Shown one piece after another: positions 1 to 6,264 of a stretch of DNA of 6,348 nt; the stretch's first letter is position 1; each line of letters begins with the position of its first letter. Where the stretch lies: the NCBI GenBank assembly GCA_902782625.1, contig CACZNZ010000213.1, positions 1 through 6,348 on the forward strand, in the 5' to 3' direction. Position numbers and translations under genes: made by a program. This DNA is from an uncultured Lachnospiraceae bacterium. Its GTDB lineage: Bacteria > Bacillota > Clostridia > Lachnospirales > Lachnospiraceae. The notes below the pieces were generated by a model. That model was not told where the DNA came from, did no database searches, and saw only the letters and a list, made by a program, of their open reading frames with translations.

Positions 1-22
1 GTTCATATGTTTCATACAGCAT
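1..22 (-). CDS. 5' end of a downstream gene, cut by the window edge
   Basis: An ATG at 22-20 is preceded, after 8 nt, by a perfect AAGGAG ribosome binding site. Only seven codons are in the window (MLYETYE), so the product cannot be identified. The gene starts 65 nt after the terminator that ends the two-gene unit and is therefore probably transcribed separately or by read-through. I see no convincing promoter in the short gap. The call rests on the RBS-start pair alone. Confidence 0.6.
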
Positions 23-30
23 ATTATCGG

Positions 31-36
31 CTCCTT
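31..36 (-). promoter_or_regulatory. Ribosome binding site of the left-edge gene
   Basis: The minus strand reads AAGGAG with an 8-nt spacer to the ATG at 22. This is the best evidence that a gene starts at the left edge. Confidence 0.6.
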
Positions 37-86
37 ATTTCACTCTTGCCATTCACTGTCCGGATCACTTTCATCTATCATTACTG

Positions 87-127
87 AAAAAAGCTTCCCG
101 CTATGGGTTTTGAAACTTAAGCGGGAA
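87..127 (-). terminator. Rho-independent terminator of the two-gene unit
   Basis: On the minus strand an arm TTCCCGC (127-121) pairs perfectly with GCGGGAA (101-95). One extra T-A pair inside gives an 8-bp stem with a loop of about 17 nt. Two bases (GC) and then six T (92-87) follow. It starts 12 nt past the TAA stop of the DUF6273-like gene, the expected place for the end of an operon. A weaker T-rich stretch follows on the plus side, so some bidirectional activity is possible, but no convergent gene is visible. Confidence 0.85.
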
Positions 128-139
128 ATTTTGCTGCTT

Positions 140-2803
140 TTATTTAACCTTGACTGTGAACGTTACTTTCTTGACCTTAGATGCTTTATATTTGCTGTTT
201 CCTTTCGCCTGCACTTTTATTTTGATCTTATAGGTACCTTTTTTCAGTCCTTTTTTGATCGTCACTTTTCCGGTCTTCTTATTGATCCGGAAATATTTCT
301 TGAATGATTTCCTTCCTTTCCTGGCAGATATGAGTTTATAGATCTTCTTGTCTTTCAGCTTCTTTGTGAACTTGATTACTTTGGTAACTGCCAGTGTCTG
401 GTTCTTTTTCTTCAGCTTGCTGTACTTGACCGCTGCCTTCTTTCCTTTGACTGTCAAAGGATTTGCTTTCTTAGAAAGTTTGCCAGTACCTGTCGATGGA
501 TTTGCTTCCCCGGAAAGCTTGTCGATGGCACGGGTCTCTCGGTGTGCGGGATCGCGTTTGCAGGTTCTGGCCTCTTCTCCCTGCTCTGTTCCGGTCGCCT
601 CCTTTGTGATTGTCCATGCTCCCCAGTCATGACCTAGAGCAGGGATGGGCATACCCTCTAACACATCGCCGCAGTTTGCGCACTTCATATCTGCCTCTTT
701 ACCCTGTTCGGTACATGTAGGTGTCTTTGTCGTGTTTTCAATTTCCTGATAAGCGTGACCCGTTGGATCTGTAAGCTTCGCCTCTTTCTGATTACTTCTT
801 GTAGTGAGGTCGGGGGCATCTGTCGAGCTGATCTGCACTCTGTATACTGTTTTCCCTTCTTCCGTGCAAGTCGGTTGAATCACTCTTGTTGTCGGAGTTA
901 TTCGCATCTCCTTTTTACTGTCGCAACCTTCTCTGAGGCATTTATAGGAGGCTATTGCTTCCGTGTATCCATCTTTTTCATTTCCGACCCAGGTCCACCC
1001 GATAAACAACCGGTCGTGAGTAAGCGGATTACCCTTTGTATCACCGCAACGATCACATGTCTTGGCCTGTTCACAGGTAGCAGCTTTCCAGTTGTGTCCG
1101 AGTGCAGGTATTACAAAATCATCAGAGTCCTTAGGAGTATCAATGACAGGTCCTTCAGAGCCTATTTCAAACCAGTATCCGCAGCTGCACTCGTAGTGTC
1201 TCTTTATACCATCAGTGGTGCACGTTGCAGGTGTTCCCTCGTTTGTGCTCATTGGAACACTACTATGGTCGTGATTTAATTCATATTCTCTCTTCTCCAC
1301 CAACCTACAGCGATTGCAAGTGCGTTCTTCATGTATCGTGGTACCGGTAGTCGATGCGCGCCAGCCGTCCGCAGTAGTACTATCATCTACGATCCAGTCG
1401 TGGCCGAGTGCAGCAATTTCAGCACCAGCGATCACATCACCGCAGTTGGTGCACTTCATGTCAGCCTCTTTACCCCGTTCAGTACATGTAGGTTCAATGG
1501 CCGAATCATTAACTACTTCATTGTAATTGTGACCAAGCGCTTCTCCTTTTCTTGTTCCACATATTTTACAAGTCGCCGGATTCACACAGGTTGCTTCCTT
1601 CCAATCATGTTCTACAGTCGTCTGCAACGCAATTTCCTTCATGTCAGAAGCACAATCCGTGGTCTTGTTACCATTGTACTGTTCATTGAATACGTACAGT
1701 TTATCGCCGTTTTCTATTTTGCCTGAGGTGTTAACCGTGACTAGTCCGGTCTCTTCCGATACCTCTGCTATCCTGCCATAGTACTTTATCCTGTCATCAC
1801 TTCCTACGATGATGGCAGAAATATAACTATTCGATTCTACCTTGGCTCCGTCATATCGGAATGTTATCGCACCGCTTTCACTGTCAAAGGAACCTTCACA
1901 GGTAGTAATATCAAAATTATTGCGGTCTGCGTCCTTTATTGTAAGTTTCCATTCACTATTTTTATTGGTCCCCACTGGTGTGAGCGCATCTGCTCCGGAG
2001 CCGGAGGCTTTACCGTCCTCCGCCGCAGATGTAAACAGAATAGCGTTCATATCCAGGTCACATGCAGGGCGCACTCCCTGATAGGTATCTGTACTCACTC
2101 CCCCAGGGCTTACATAGGTCCAGTTCATATTATAATCGGTATAGCAATAAGCTGCCTTACCATCATATTCGCCCGGGGAGCGCAGCCACCAACAATTATC
2201 GTTATATAAATGCACTATTCCGCCCGGCAATGCTTTCGCTTCTCCATAGGAAAGGAGCCAGAAGCCGGCGTTTTCAAAGGATTGACCTTTAATTTTATTC
2301 TCATCATATCCCGGCTGTCCATAATTGCTTCCGCCGCCTTCCAGCGTACGTCCGACTATGATTTTTTGTTCCTTCGAGTTATTCCACTTCCAGTCACCCC
2401 AGGCGTTATAGTATCTATTAACAACCCATACAATGGACGAAGCAGCGTATTGATTCGCATTCGAAACGTTAGAATCTCCGGAGAATCTTTCTCCAGCATC
2501 AAAAATTGGTATATTTTTATGAAGAATGGTGATTAAGTTTTTTCTCGATGCCGGGTTGCTGCCTTCTCCGTTATACCCGATTACATACCACATGCGCTTT
2601 TTGGTTGACGGACTATCATATCTGCCGAACCAGATTCTCTGGAGGCCGTTCTCATTGACGTTCTTTGCCAAAACCGACGTGCCCTTCACCATAGCAGGAT
2701 CACCAGAGTCAGCATAAACTTTCTGCATAGTATTTGGCATCATCGTGGATGCTACAGCAAGCAGCAACACAAACGCCATCATTTTGGAAATCCATCTTTT
2801 CAT
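140..2803 (-). CDS. Secreted DUF6273-like surface protein with Cys/His-rich GHxW repeats and Lys-rich C-terminal domain
   Basis: 887 residues from the ATG at 2803, which has AAAGGA 9 nt upstream. An in-frame ATG at 2821 would add six residues but has no RBS and would sit in front of the signal peptide. A Sec signal peptide fills residues 1-31: MKRW start, hydrophobic core, cleavage after VYA. Residues about 56-259 resemble the DUF6273 family of clostridial surface proteins, with WFGRYDS near the start, WWLRSPG at 205-211 and GVRPACDLD at 243-251. Residues about 275-395 form a beta-rich linker containing YVFNEQYNG (370-378), a segment I associate with DUF6273 proteins. Residues about 398-759 carry repeats of the type GHxW...TC...CxxCG with 21 cysteines, followed by a short repeated hinge. 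Residues 781-887 are the basic domain shared with the upstream protease. No LPXTG motif or membrane anchor is present. The function is unknown; adhesion or another surface role is inference. It lies 31 nt behind the protease gene, with no terminator between, and probably shares its mRNA. Confidence 0.93.
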   Translation of the reverse strand: MKRWISKMMAFVLLLAVASTMMPNTMQKVYADSGDPAMVKGTSVLAKNVNENGLQRIWFGRYDSPSTKKRMWYVIGYNGEGSNPASRKNLITILHKNIPIFDAGERFSGDSNVSNANQYAASSIVWVVNRYYNAWGDWKWNNSKEQKIIVGRTLEGGGSNYGQPGYDENKIKGQSFENAGFWLLSYGEAKALPGGIVHLYNDNCWWLRSPGEYDGKAAYCYTDYNMNWTYVSPGGVSTDTYQGVRPACDLDMNAILFTSAAEDGKASGSGADALTPVGTNKNSEWKLTIKDADRNNFDITTCEGSFDSESGAITFRYDGAKVESNSYISAIIVGSDDRIKYYGRIAEVSEETGLVTVNTSGKIENGDKLYVFNEQYNGNKTTDCASDMKEIALQTTVEHDWKEATCVNPATCKICGTRKGEALGHNYNEVVNDSAIEPTCTERGKEADMKCTNCGDVIAGAEIAALGHDWIVDDSTTADGWRASTTGTTIHEERTCNRCRLVEKREYELNHDHSSVPMSTNEGTPATCTTDGIKRHYECSCGYWFEIGSEGPVIDTPKDSDDFVIPALGHNWKAATCEQAKTCDRCGDTKGNPLTHDRLFIGWTWVGNEKDGYTEAIASYKCLREGCDSKKEMRITPTTRVIQPTCTEEGKTVYRVQISSTDAPDLTTRSNQKEAKLTDPTGHAYQEIENTTKTPTCTEQGKEADMKCANCGDVLEGMPIPALGHDWGAWTITKEATGTEQGEEARTCKRDPAHRETRAIDKLSGEANPSTGTGKLSKKANPLTVKGKKAAVKYSKLKKKNQTLAVTKVIKFTKKLKDKKIYKLISARKGRKSFKKYFRINKKTGKVTIKKGLKKGTYKIKIKVQAKGNSKYKASKVKKVTFTVKVK
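143..463 (-). repeat. Lys-rich 107-residue C-terminal domain, copy 2
   Basis: It encodes residues 781-887 of the DUF6273-like protein, from NPLT to the final KVKVK. It aligns without gaps to the tail of the protease (2838-3158) with 79 of 107 identical residues by hand count. It holds 38 Lys and 3 Arg against one Asp, a net charge near +40. Alternating Lys/Val segments near the end suggest beta strands in a Big/Ig-like fold. Similar tails occur in clostridial surface proteins; their role is not known to me. Confidence 0.85.
459..521 (-). repeat. Short direct repeat in the hinge before the C-terminal domain
   Basis: Two 24-nt copies (459-482 and 498-521), 39 nt apart and matching at 19 of 24 bases, encode KLSGEANP and KLSKKANP around a Ser/Thr/Gly-rich spacer. 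This reads as a small in-frame duplication that lengthened the flexible link between the Cys-rich stalk and the basic domain. Confidence 0.6.
623..721 (-). repeat. 33-residue internal repeat of the Cys-rich stalk, distal copy
   Basis: It encodes a unit running from PTCTEQGKEADMKC through NCGDV to ALGHDW. It matches 26 of 33 residues of the unit at 1394-1492 in the same protein. The unit has one lone Cys, a CxxC pair and a closing GHDW. The other units of the stalk keep this plan but are far more diverged. Confidence 0.8.
1394..1492 (-). repeat. 33-residue internal repeat of the Cys-rich stalk, proximal copy
   Basis: It is the partner of the unit at 623-721, running from PTCTERGKEADMKC through NCGDV to ALGHDW. 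The two copies are about 770 nt apart with diverged units between them, so this is not a simple adjacent tandem duplication. Confidence 0.8.
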
Positions 2804-2812
2804 CTCTTCAAT

Positions 2813-2818
2813 TCCTTT
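2813..2818 (-). promoter_or_regulatory. Ribosome binding site that sets the start of the DUF6273-like gene
   Basis: The minus strand reads AAAGGA with 9 nt to the ATG at 2803. The upstream ATG at 2821 has no purine-rich site before it and itself overlaps this RBS region, so 2803 is the better start. Confidence 0.7.
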
Positions 2819-2834
2819 CATTTGTCTGGTTTAT

Positions 2835-5800
2835 TCATTTCACTTTTACCTTGAAGGTCACTGTTTTTAATGTGGATGCCTTATAATTGCTGTTGCCCAG
2901 CGCCTTGACTTTGACTTTCACTTTGTAGATGCCTCTCTTCAAACCTTTCTTCACCATAACCCTGCCGGTAGTTTTATTAATCTTGAAATATTTCTTGAAG
3001 TTCTTTTTTCCTTTCCTGGCAGATATGAGTTTATAGGTCTTCTTGTCTTTCAGCTTCTTCGTAAACTTGATCACCTTGGTGACAGCCAGTATCTGTGCCT
3101 TTTTCCTCAGCTTACCGTACTTGACCGAAGCAGTCTTTGGCCTAATGGTCAGAGGATTCACGGCTTTGACAATTCTGAAGGTTTTCTTTATCGTGCCTGT
3201 GTAGTTTCCTTTTCCCGTGATTGCCATAGTTGCTGTTCCGGTATTTTTATTATTCTTATAAGCAATTGTATAATCTGTTCCGAATTTCAGTGTAATGCCG
3301 CCGACCTTGACTTTGGGAACCTGTGTGAGCGCTGCTCCGGTATAGGTCTTATTGGCTATGCCGCTGACATCAGCTCCTGCGATCGAAGCTGGCAGTAAAC
3401 TGAATGACTTGTCATCCGAGCCGATGTAGTCTCCCATGCCGACAAGCAGGAACTTGCAAGTGCCCGGAAAGACGGGGAACTCTCCGCCAAGAATCTGATA
3501 ATCCACTCCCTGAGTCAGGGTCTTCTTTTCTTTCGTACCGAAGACGGATCCATCGATTGTGATCTTCGGCATCTGTTTCTTCCCGTTATATACCGCATCC
3601 TCCGCTTTCGCAAAACGAATACTGTACAGGGTACCTGTCGGATTATTCACCTTATCTTGAATATCGAAAGCCGCATTGTAGATATCTCTGACAACCACAT
3701 TGTAGACAGCCTTTTCTCCGTTCTCATTCATTGCCTGAATATCCGGTATATCATCGATATCAATATAGTCCAGCCTGATCTTCGAAGCATTTTCCGCATT
3801 CAGAAGGAAGGACTGGCTGATGGGAATATACACCTCATCCACTCCGTTCACATCCGTCAGTCTGCAAAGCGTAATCTCAATGCTCCCCTTCATGGAGGAT
3901 GGTGCTACGGTATAGTATCCTCCTTCCGGAGAATGCACATTCACCGAAAGGAGCACACCCTTCTGAAAAGAGAGCTTCATTTCCTGTGAACTTCCCTTTG
4001 CGGTATCGCCGTCCTTTATTACACCTGTGGCATAGACTGTAGTAGTGACACCATCCTCTTCCTGTGCCACGTCTGCCAAATGGTACACACCATTTGCATC
4101 CTTTACGGCATGCCATTTCTTTTCAGGGGTTGGCACATCCCATACCGCGGAATCATTCTGCAGCCACTTATAATAATCATCCCAGTCTTCATATCCGTAA
4201 TCCAACACTCCGTTCACGGTGCCGATATGAAATCCCAACGGGTGAGCGGAATTGAAATAATCCTCCCAGCCTTTCATTCTGATATACTCTTCAGCCACCG
4301 TCGGCGATGCATATACATCGATATCTACACTATCAAAGATCTGCTTCTTCACACCCTCAAAATAGATTCTGGGCCGTGTTCCCTCCGGTTCTTTCACGGT
4401 ATAGGCAGTAATCTTGTTTTTGTCGATAGCATCTTCGGCCTGCTTTTTGATCACTGGTCCAAGCCAGTCTTTCATTACCGATTCTCCGCCCATCCGATCT
4501 GCTATATTCATGATGATGGAATTCCACGGACAGTCCTCCCCGTCCGAAACTCCATCTATATCATACCTCCACAGCTCCCTTATTTTATCATAATCAATCT
4601 GCGATTTCGGAGTGCCTTTCTCGATCAGCTGGCTGACCGCCGCCCCTGTATGATTGACCAGCGCATATTTCAGTACCGTTTCCACATGCTGTTCGAAGTA
4701 TTCTTTCCGTTTATCCCCCTCGGGAAGTGTGCTGTAGTAATCCTTCAAAGCATCTATGTAAATCGAAGGATCTGAGGCCGACTTCACATTCGGCATATAG
4801 ATATACATACCGCTTGTTCCGCAGGTGCTATAGACTGTTTTCCCATTCCCATCGCGGTAAAAATGCTCCTTGGATACAATGCCGCTGGTTCCTTTTGCAT
4901 AGATGATATCCTTGTTATCAAAAATATCCCGGATCGCATTCGAACGTTCCGTATAGGCATTTTCATCGGACTCATTGGTTGCTTCCAGAACTGATACCCC
5001 AAGAGAGGAAATAAAATTCCCAAGATCGATGAACTCCATGTCTACATAGTGGATGGATTCTTCAACTGAGCGCATTTCATCATAGATTTGAAATCTCCCA
5101 ACCTGTTTCTCCATTTCACTTTCCAGCGCCAGAAGATTTTCCGTAAAATTGCTGTCCAACAATTTTTTCAGATCAATAACCGCAAGCGTACTTTCGTGAT
5201 CCAATCCATCCTCTTCCATCTTTATGTAGTAATCATAAAAATCGTCAACGATGATCTTCCCAAGCTCATATCCGTTCATCTGCGGCTGTTTTCCGAGCAT
5301 ATTCAGCCAGTTCGTATAATACTGACCATATCCGGGAATGGTATATGGAGAAGCAATATAATAATTCACATAGTCATAAAGAGCCAGACTATACTCTGCA
5401 CATCCCATGATACAGGCATCAAAGTTCATGACATCAAACTTCTCTCCGCTCTTTGTCACATGATTATCCGCGATGGCATCTATGATCTCCGCATACTTCA
5501 TCGGAGCGCCGTCAGTATCATGGTCATCCGATCCGAATCCCTCCTTGGCGCCACCTCCGTGATCGCACAGGATCAAATCATACTTCTCGGCCGGGTACCT
5601 GTCTGCAGCATAGTTGATAAATGCCTTCAGTGTATTTGGATCCGTCATCAGTTCATCAACTGATTTTTTGGCATCTGCTCCATCTCCGCTTATGCCGTCT
5701 CCATCAAGAAGCACCATTTTCCCTCTGTATGCCTTATTCTCTTCGTCCGCACCATAGGCTTCCCAGATCTGATTGTACTCCGTGCTGATCCCCTGTTCGA

Positions 5801-6122
5801 TCATGCTTCCGGCATCCGGATCGTAAAGGAACTCCCCGTCTGTATGCCATTTGCTTGCCCCTCCGGTCATGATAACATACCTGACAGACTCACCTTTACT
5901 GAAATTCGCCTGCAGAATCTCTTTGAAATGAGCGGACGCATTTGCATCATCCGACTCAATATTTGAGCCGCAAACATACATCATGATCGTACGGTCAGCC
6001 TTGCCCCCGGCCGTTTTCACCGGGAGTTTCTGTCCCGTTGCAGACACCGGTGCCCGCCCTAAAGAAAACGCCATCAGACTAACCAGAACAGCGTATAGAA
6101 ATCTGTATTTTTTCTTTTGCAT
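2835..6122 (-). CDS. Secreted clostripain-family (peptidase C11) cysteine protease with Ig-like repeats and Lys-rich C-terminal domain
   Basis: 1095 residues from the ATG at 6122, which has GGGAGGG 8 nt upstream. A TTG at 6164 would add 14 charged residues before the signal peptide and lacks such a site. The signal peptide is residues 1-28 (KKKYR, hydrophobic core, cleavage after VSA); there is no lipobox. The C11 domain spans about 43-470. It starts at DRTIMMYVCGSN, has the catalytic His in DHGGG (His188) and the catalytic Cys in FDACIMG (Cys237), and shows STLAVIDLKKL (311-321) and GMYIYMPN (438-445), typical of the family. Acidic loops at 140-150 and 521-530 could bind calcium, on which clostripain depends. 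Residues about 480-828 match no domain I recognise. Two Ig-like repeats of the Y-x-G...GxDY...GxGxY type follow (about 829-912 and 915-986), then the basic domain (989-1095). Clostripain cleaves after Arg; the same specificity here is inferred. It is much longer than typical clostripains and is probably a surface protease. Confidence 0.95.
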   Translation of the reverse strand: MQKKKYRFLYAVLVSLMAFSLGRAPVSATGQKLPVKTAGGKADRTIMMYVCGSNIESDDANASAHFKEILQANFSKGESVRYVIMTGGASKWHTDGEFLYDPDAGSMIEQGISTEYNQIWEAYGADEENKAYRGKMVLLDGDGISGDGADAKKSVDELMTDPNTLKAFINYAADRYPAEKYDLILCDHGGGAKEGFGSDDHDTDGAPMKYAEIIDAIADNHVTKSGEKFDVMNFDACIMGCAEYSLALYDYVNYYIASPYTIPGYGQYYTNWLNMLGKQPQMNGYELGKIIVDDFYDYYIKMEEDGLDHESTLAVIDLKKLLDSNFTENLLALESEMEKQVGRFQIYDEMRSVEESIHYVDMEFIDLGNFISSLGVSVLEATNESDENAYTERSNAIRDIFDNKDIIYAKGTSGIVSKEHFYRDGNGKTVYSTCGTSGMYIYMPNVKSASDPSIYIDALKDYYSTLPEGDKRKEYFEQHVETVLKYALVNHTGAAVSQLIEKGTPKSQIDYDKIRELWRYDIDGVSDGEDCPWNSIIMNIADRMGGESVMKDWLGPVIKKQAEDAIDKNKITAYTVKEPEGTRPRIYFEGVKKQIFDSVDIDVYASPTVAEEYIRMKGWEDYFNSAHPLGFHIGTVNGVLDYGYEDWDDYYKWLQNDSAVWDVPTPEKKWHAVKDANGVYHLADVAQEEDGVTTTVYATGVIKDGDTAKGSSQEMKLSFQKGVLLSVNVHSPEGGYYTVAPSSMKGSIEITLCRLTDVNGVDEVYIPISQSFLLNAENASKIRLDYIDIDDIPDIQAMNENGEKAVYNVVVRDIYNAAFDIQDKVNNPTGTLYSIRFAKAEDAVYNGKKQMPKITIDGSVFGTKEKKTLTQGVDYQILGGEFPVFPGTCKFLLVGMGDYIGSDDKSFSLLPASIAGADVSGIANKTYTGAALTQVPKVKVGGITLKFGTDYTIAYKNNKNTGTATMAITGKGNYTGTIKKTFRIVKAVNPLTIRPKTASVKYGKLRKKAQILAVTKVIKFTKKLKDKKTYKLISARKGKKNFKKYFKINKTTGRVMVKKGLKRGIYKVKVKVKALGNSNYKASTLKTVTFKVKVK
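2838..3158 (-). repeat. Lys-rich 107-residue C-terminal domain, copy 1
   Basis: It encodes residues 989-1095 of the protease, from NPLT to KVKVK, with 32 Lys and 5 Arg against one Asp. It is colinear with the tail of the next gene (143-463). The 52-nt stretch 3008-3059 matches 313-364 at 51 bases, the only change swapping Thr for Ile. It follows directly on the second Ig-like repeat. Confidence 0.85.
3162..3635 (-). repeat. Two tandem Ig-like (Y-x-G / GxDY / GxGxY) repeats in the protease
   Basis: Repeat one has YNGKKQMPKITIDG, then GVDYQI and GMGDYIG. Repeat two has YTGAALTQVPKVKVGG, then GTDYTIAYKNNKNTGTA and GKGNYTG, ending in KKTFRIVKA. This pattern is common in clostridial cell-surface proteins as a stalk or binding module. 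The boundaries are approximate. The two copies are diverged from each other, so the duplication is old. Confidence 0.7.
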
Positions 6123-6130
6123 CAAATAAT

Positions 6131-6137
6131 CCCTCCC
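6131..6137 (-). promoter_or_regulatory. Strong ribosome binding site of the protease gene
   Basis: The minus strand reads GGGAGGG with 8 nt to the ATG at 6122. It decides the start codon over the TTG at 6164. Confidence 0.85.
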
Positions 6138-6200
6138 ATTAGGCCGTCTGCTCCATTCTTTCAATAATCATTTCTACTGATCCGCTGCGCTTCATCAGCG

Positions 6201-6220
6201 TATTGTCAATAGGGACAATA
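6201..6220. promoter_or_regulatory. Perfect 7-bp inverted repeat upstream of the protease gene, possible operator
   Basis: The arms TATTGTC (6201-6207) and GACAATA (6214-6220) are exact reverse complements with a 6-nt spacer. The site lies 78 nt before the start codon. On the minus strand it contains a consensus-like TTGACA, but no matching -10 box follows at 16-18 nt. It could be a repressor or activator site. No run of T follows on the minus strand, so it is not a typical terminator. A chance match is possible. Confidence 0.35.
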
Positions 6221-6264
6221 AAAGTCTGCAGTTTGTTCGCAAATCACATCCCGGCAAATCTTAT

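Noticed and set aside
40..81. 13-residue ORF MIDESDPDSEWQE on the minus strand between the terminator and the left-edge gene
   Set aside because: It has no RBS and is too short to tell from chance; it lies just after the terminator.
755..1279. 174-codon open frame on the plus strand
   Set aside because: It is antisense to the Cys-rich repeats; the Cys and Ser pattern is a by-product of the minus-strand repeat.
553..1609. CRISPR-like or nucleotide repeat array
   Set aside because: The periodicity is in the encoded protein, the units vary in length and sequence, and there are no constant repeats with unique spacers.
2801..2821. Start of the DUF6273-like gene at 2821 instead of 2803
   Set aside because: No RBS precedes 2821, and the six extra residues come before a typical signal peptide; AAAGGA fits the ATG at 2803.
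4080..4775. 231-codon open frame on the plus strand
   Set aside because: It lies wholly antisense to the protease gene, has no RBS or recognisable domain, and its composition is that of an antisense shadow.
5088..5663. 191-codon open frame on the plus strand
   Set aside because: It is antisense to the C11 catalytic domain, whose motifs on the minus strand are unmistakable; the plus product shows no family features.
6120..6164. Start of the protease at the TTG at 6164
   Set aside because: It would put 14 residues in front of the signal peptide, while GGGAGGG lies at ideal distance from the ATG at 6122.
6182..6212. Sigma-A promoter based on TTGACA inside the inverted repeat
   Set aside because: No TATAAT-like hexamer occurs 16-18 nt downstream on the minus strand, so I do not call a promoter.
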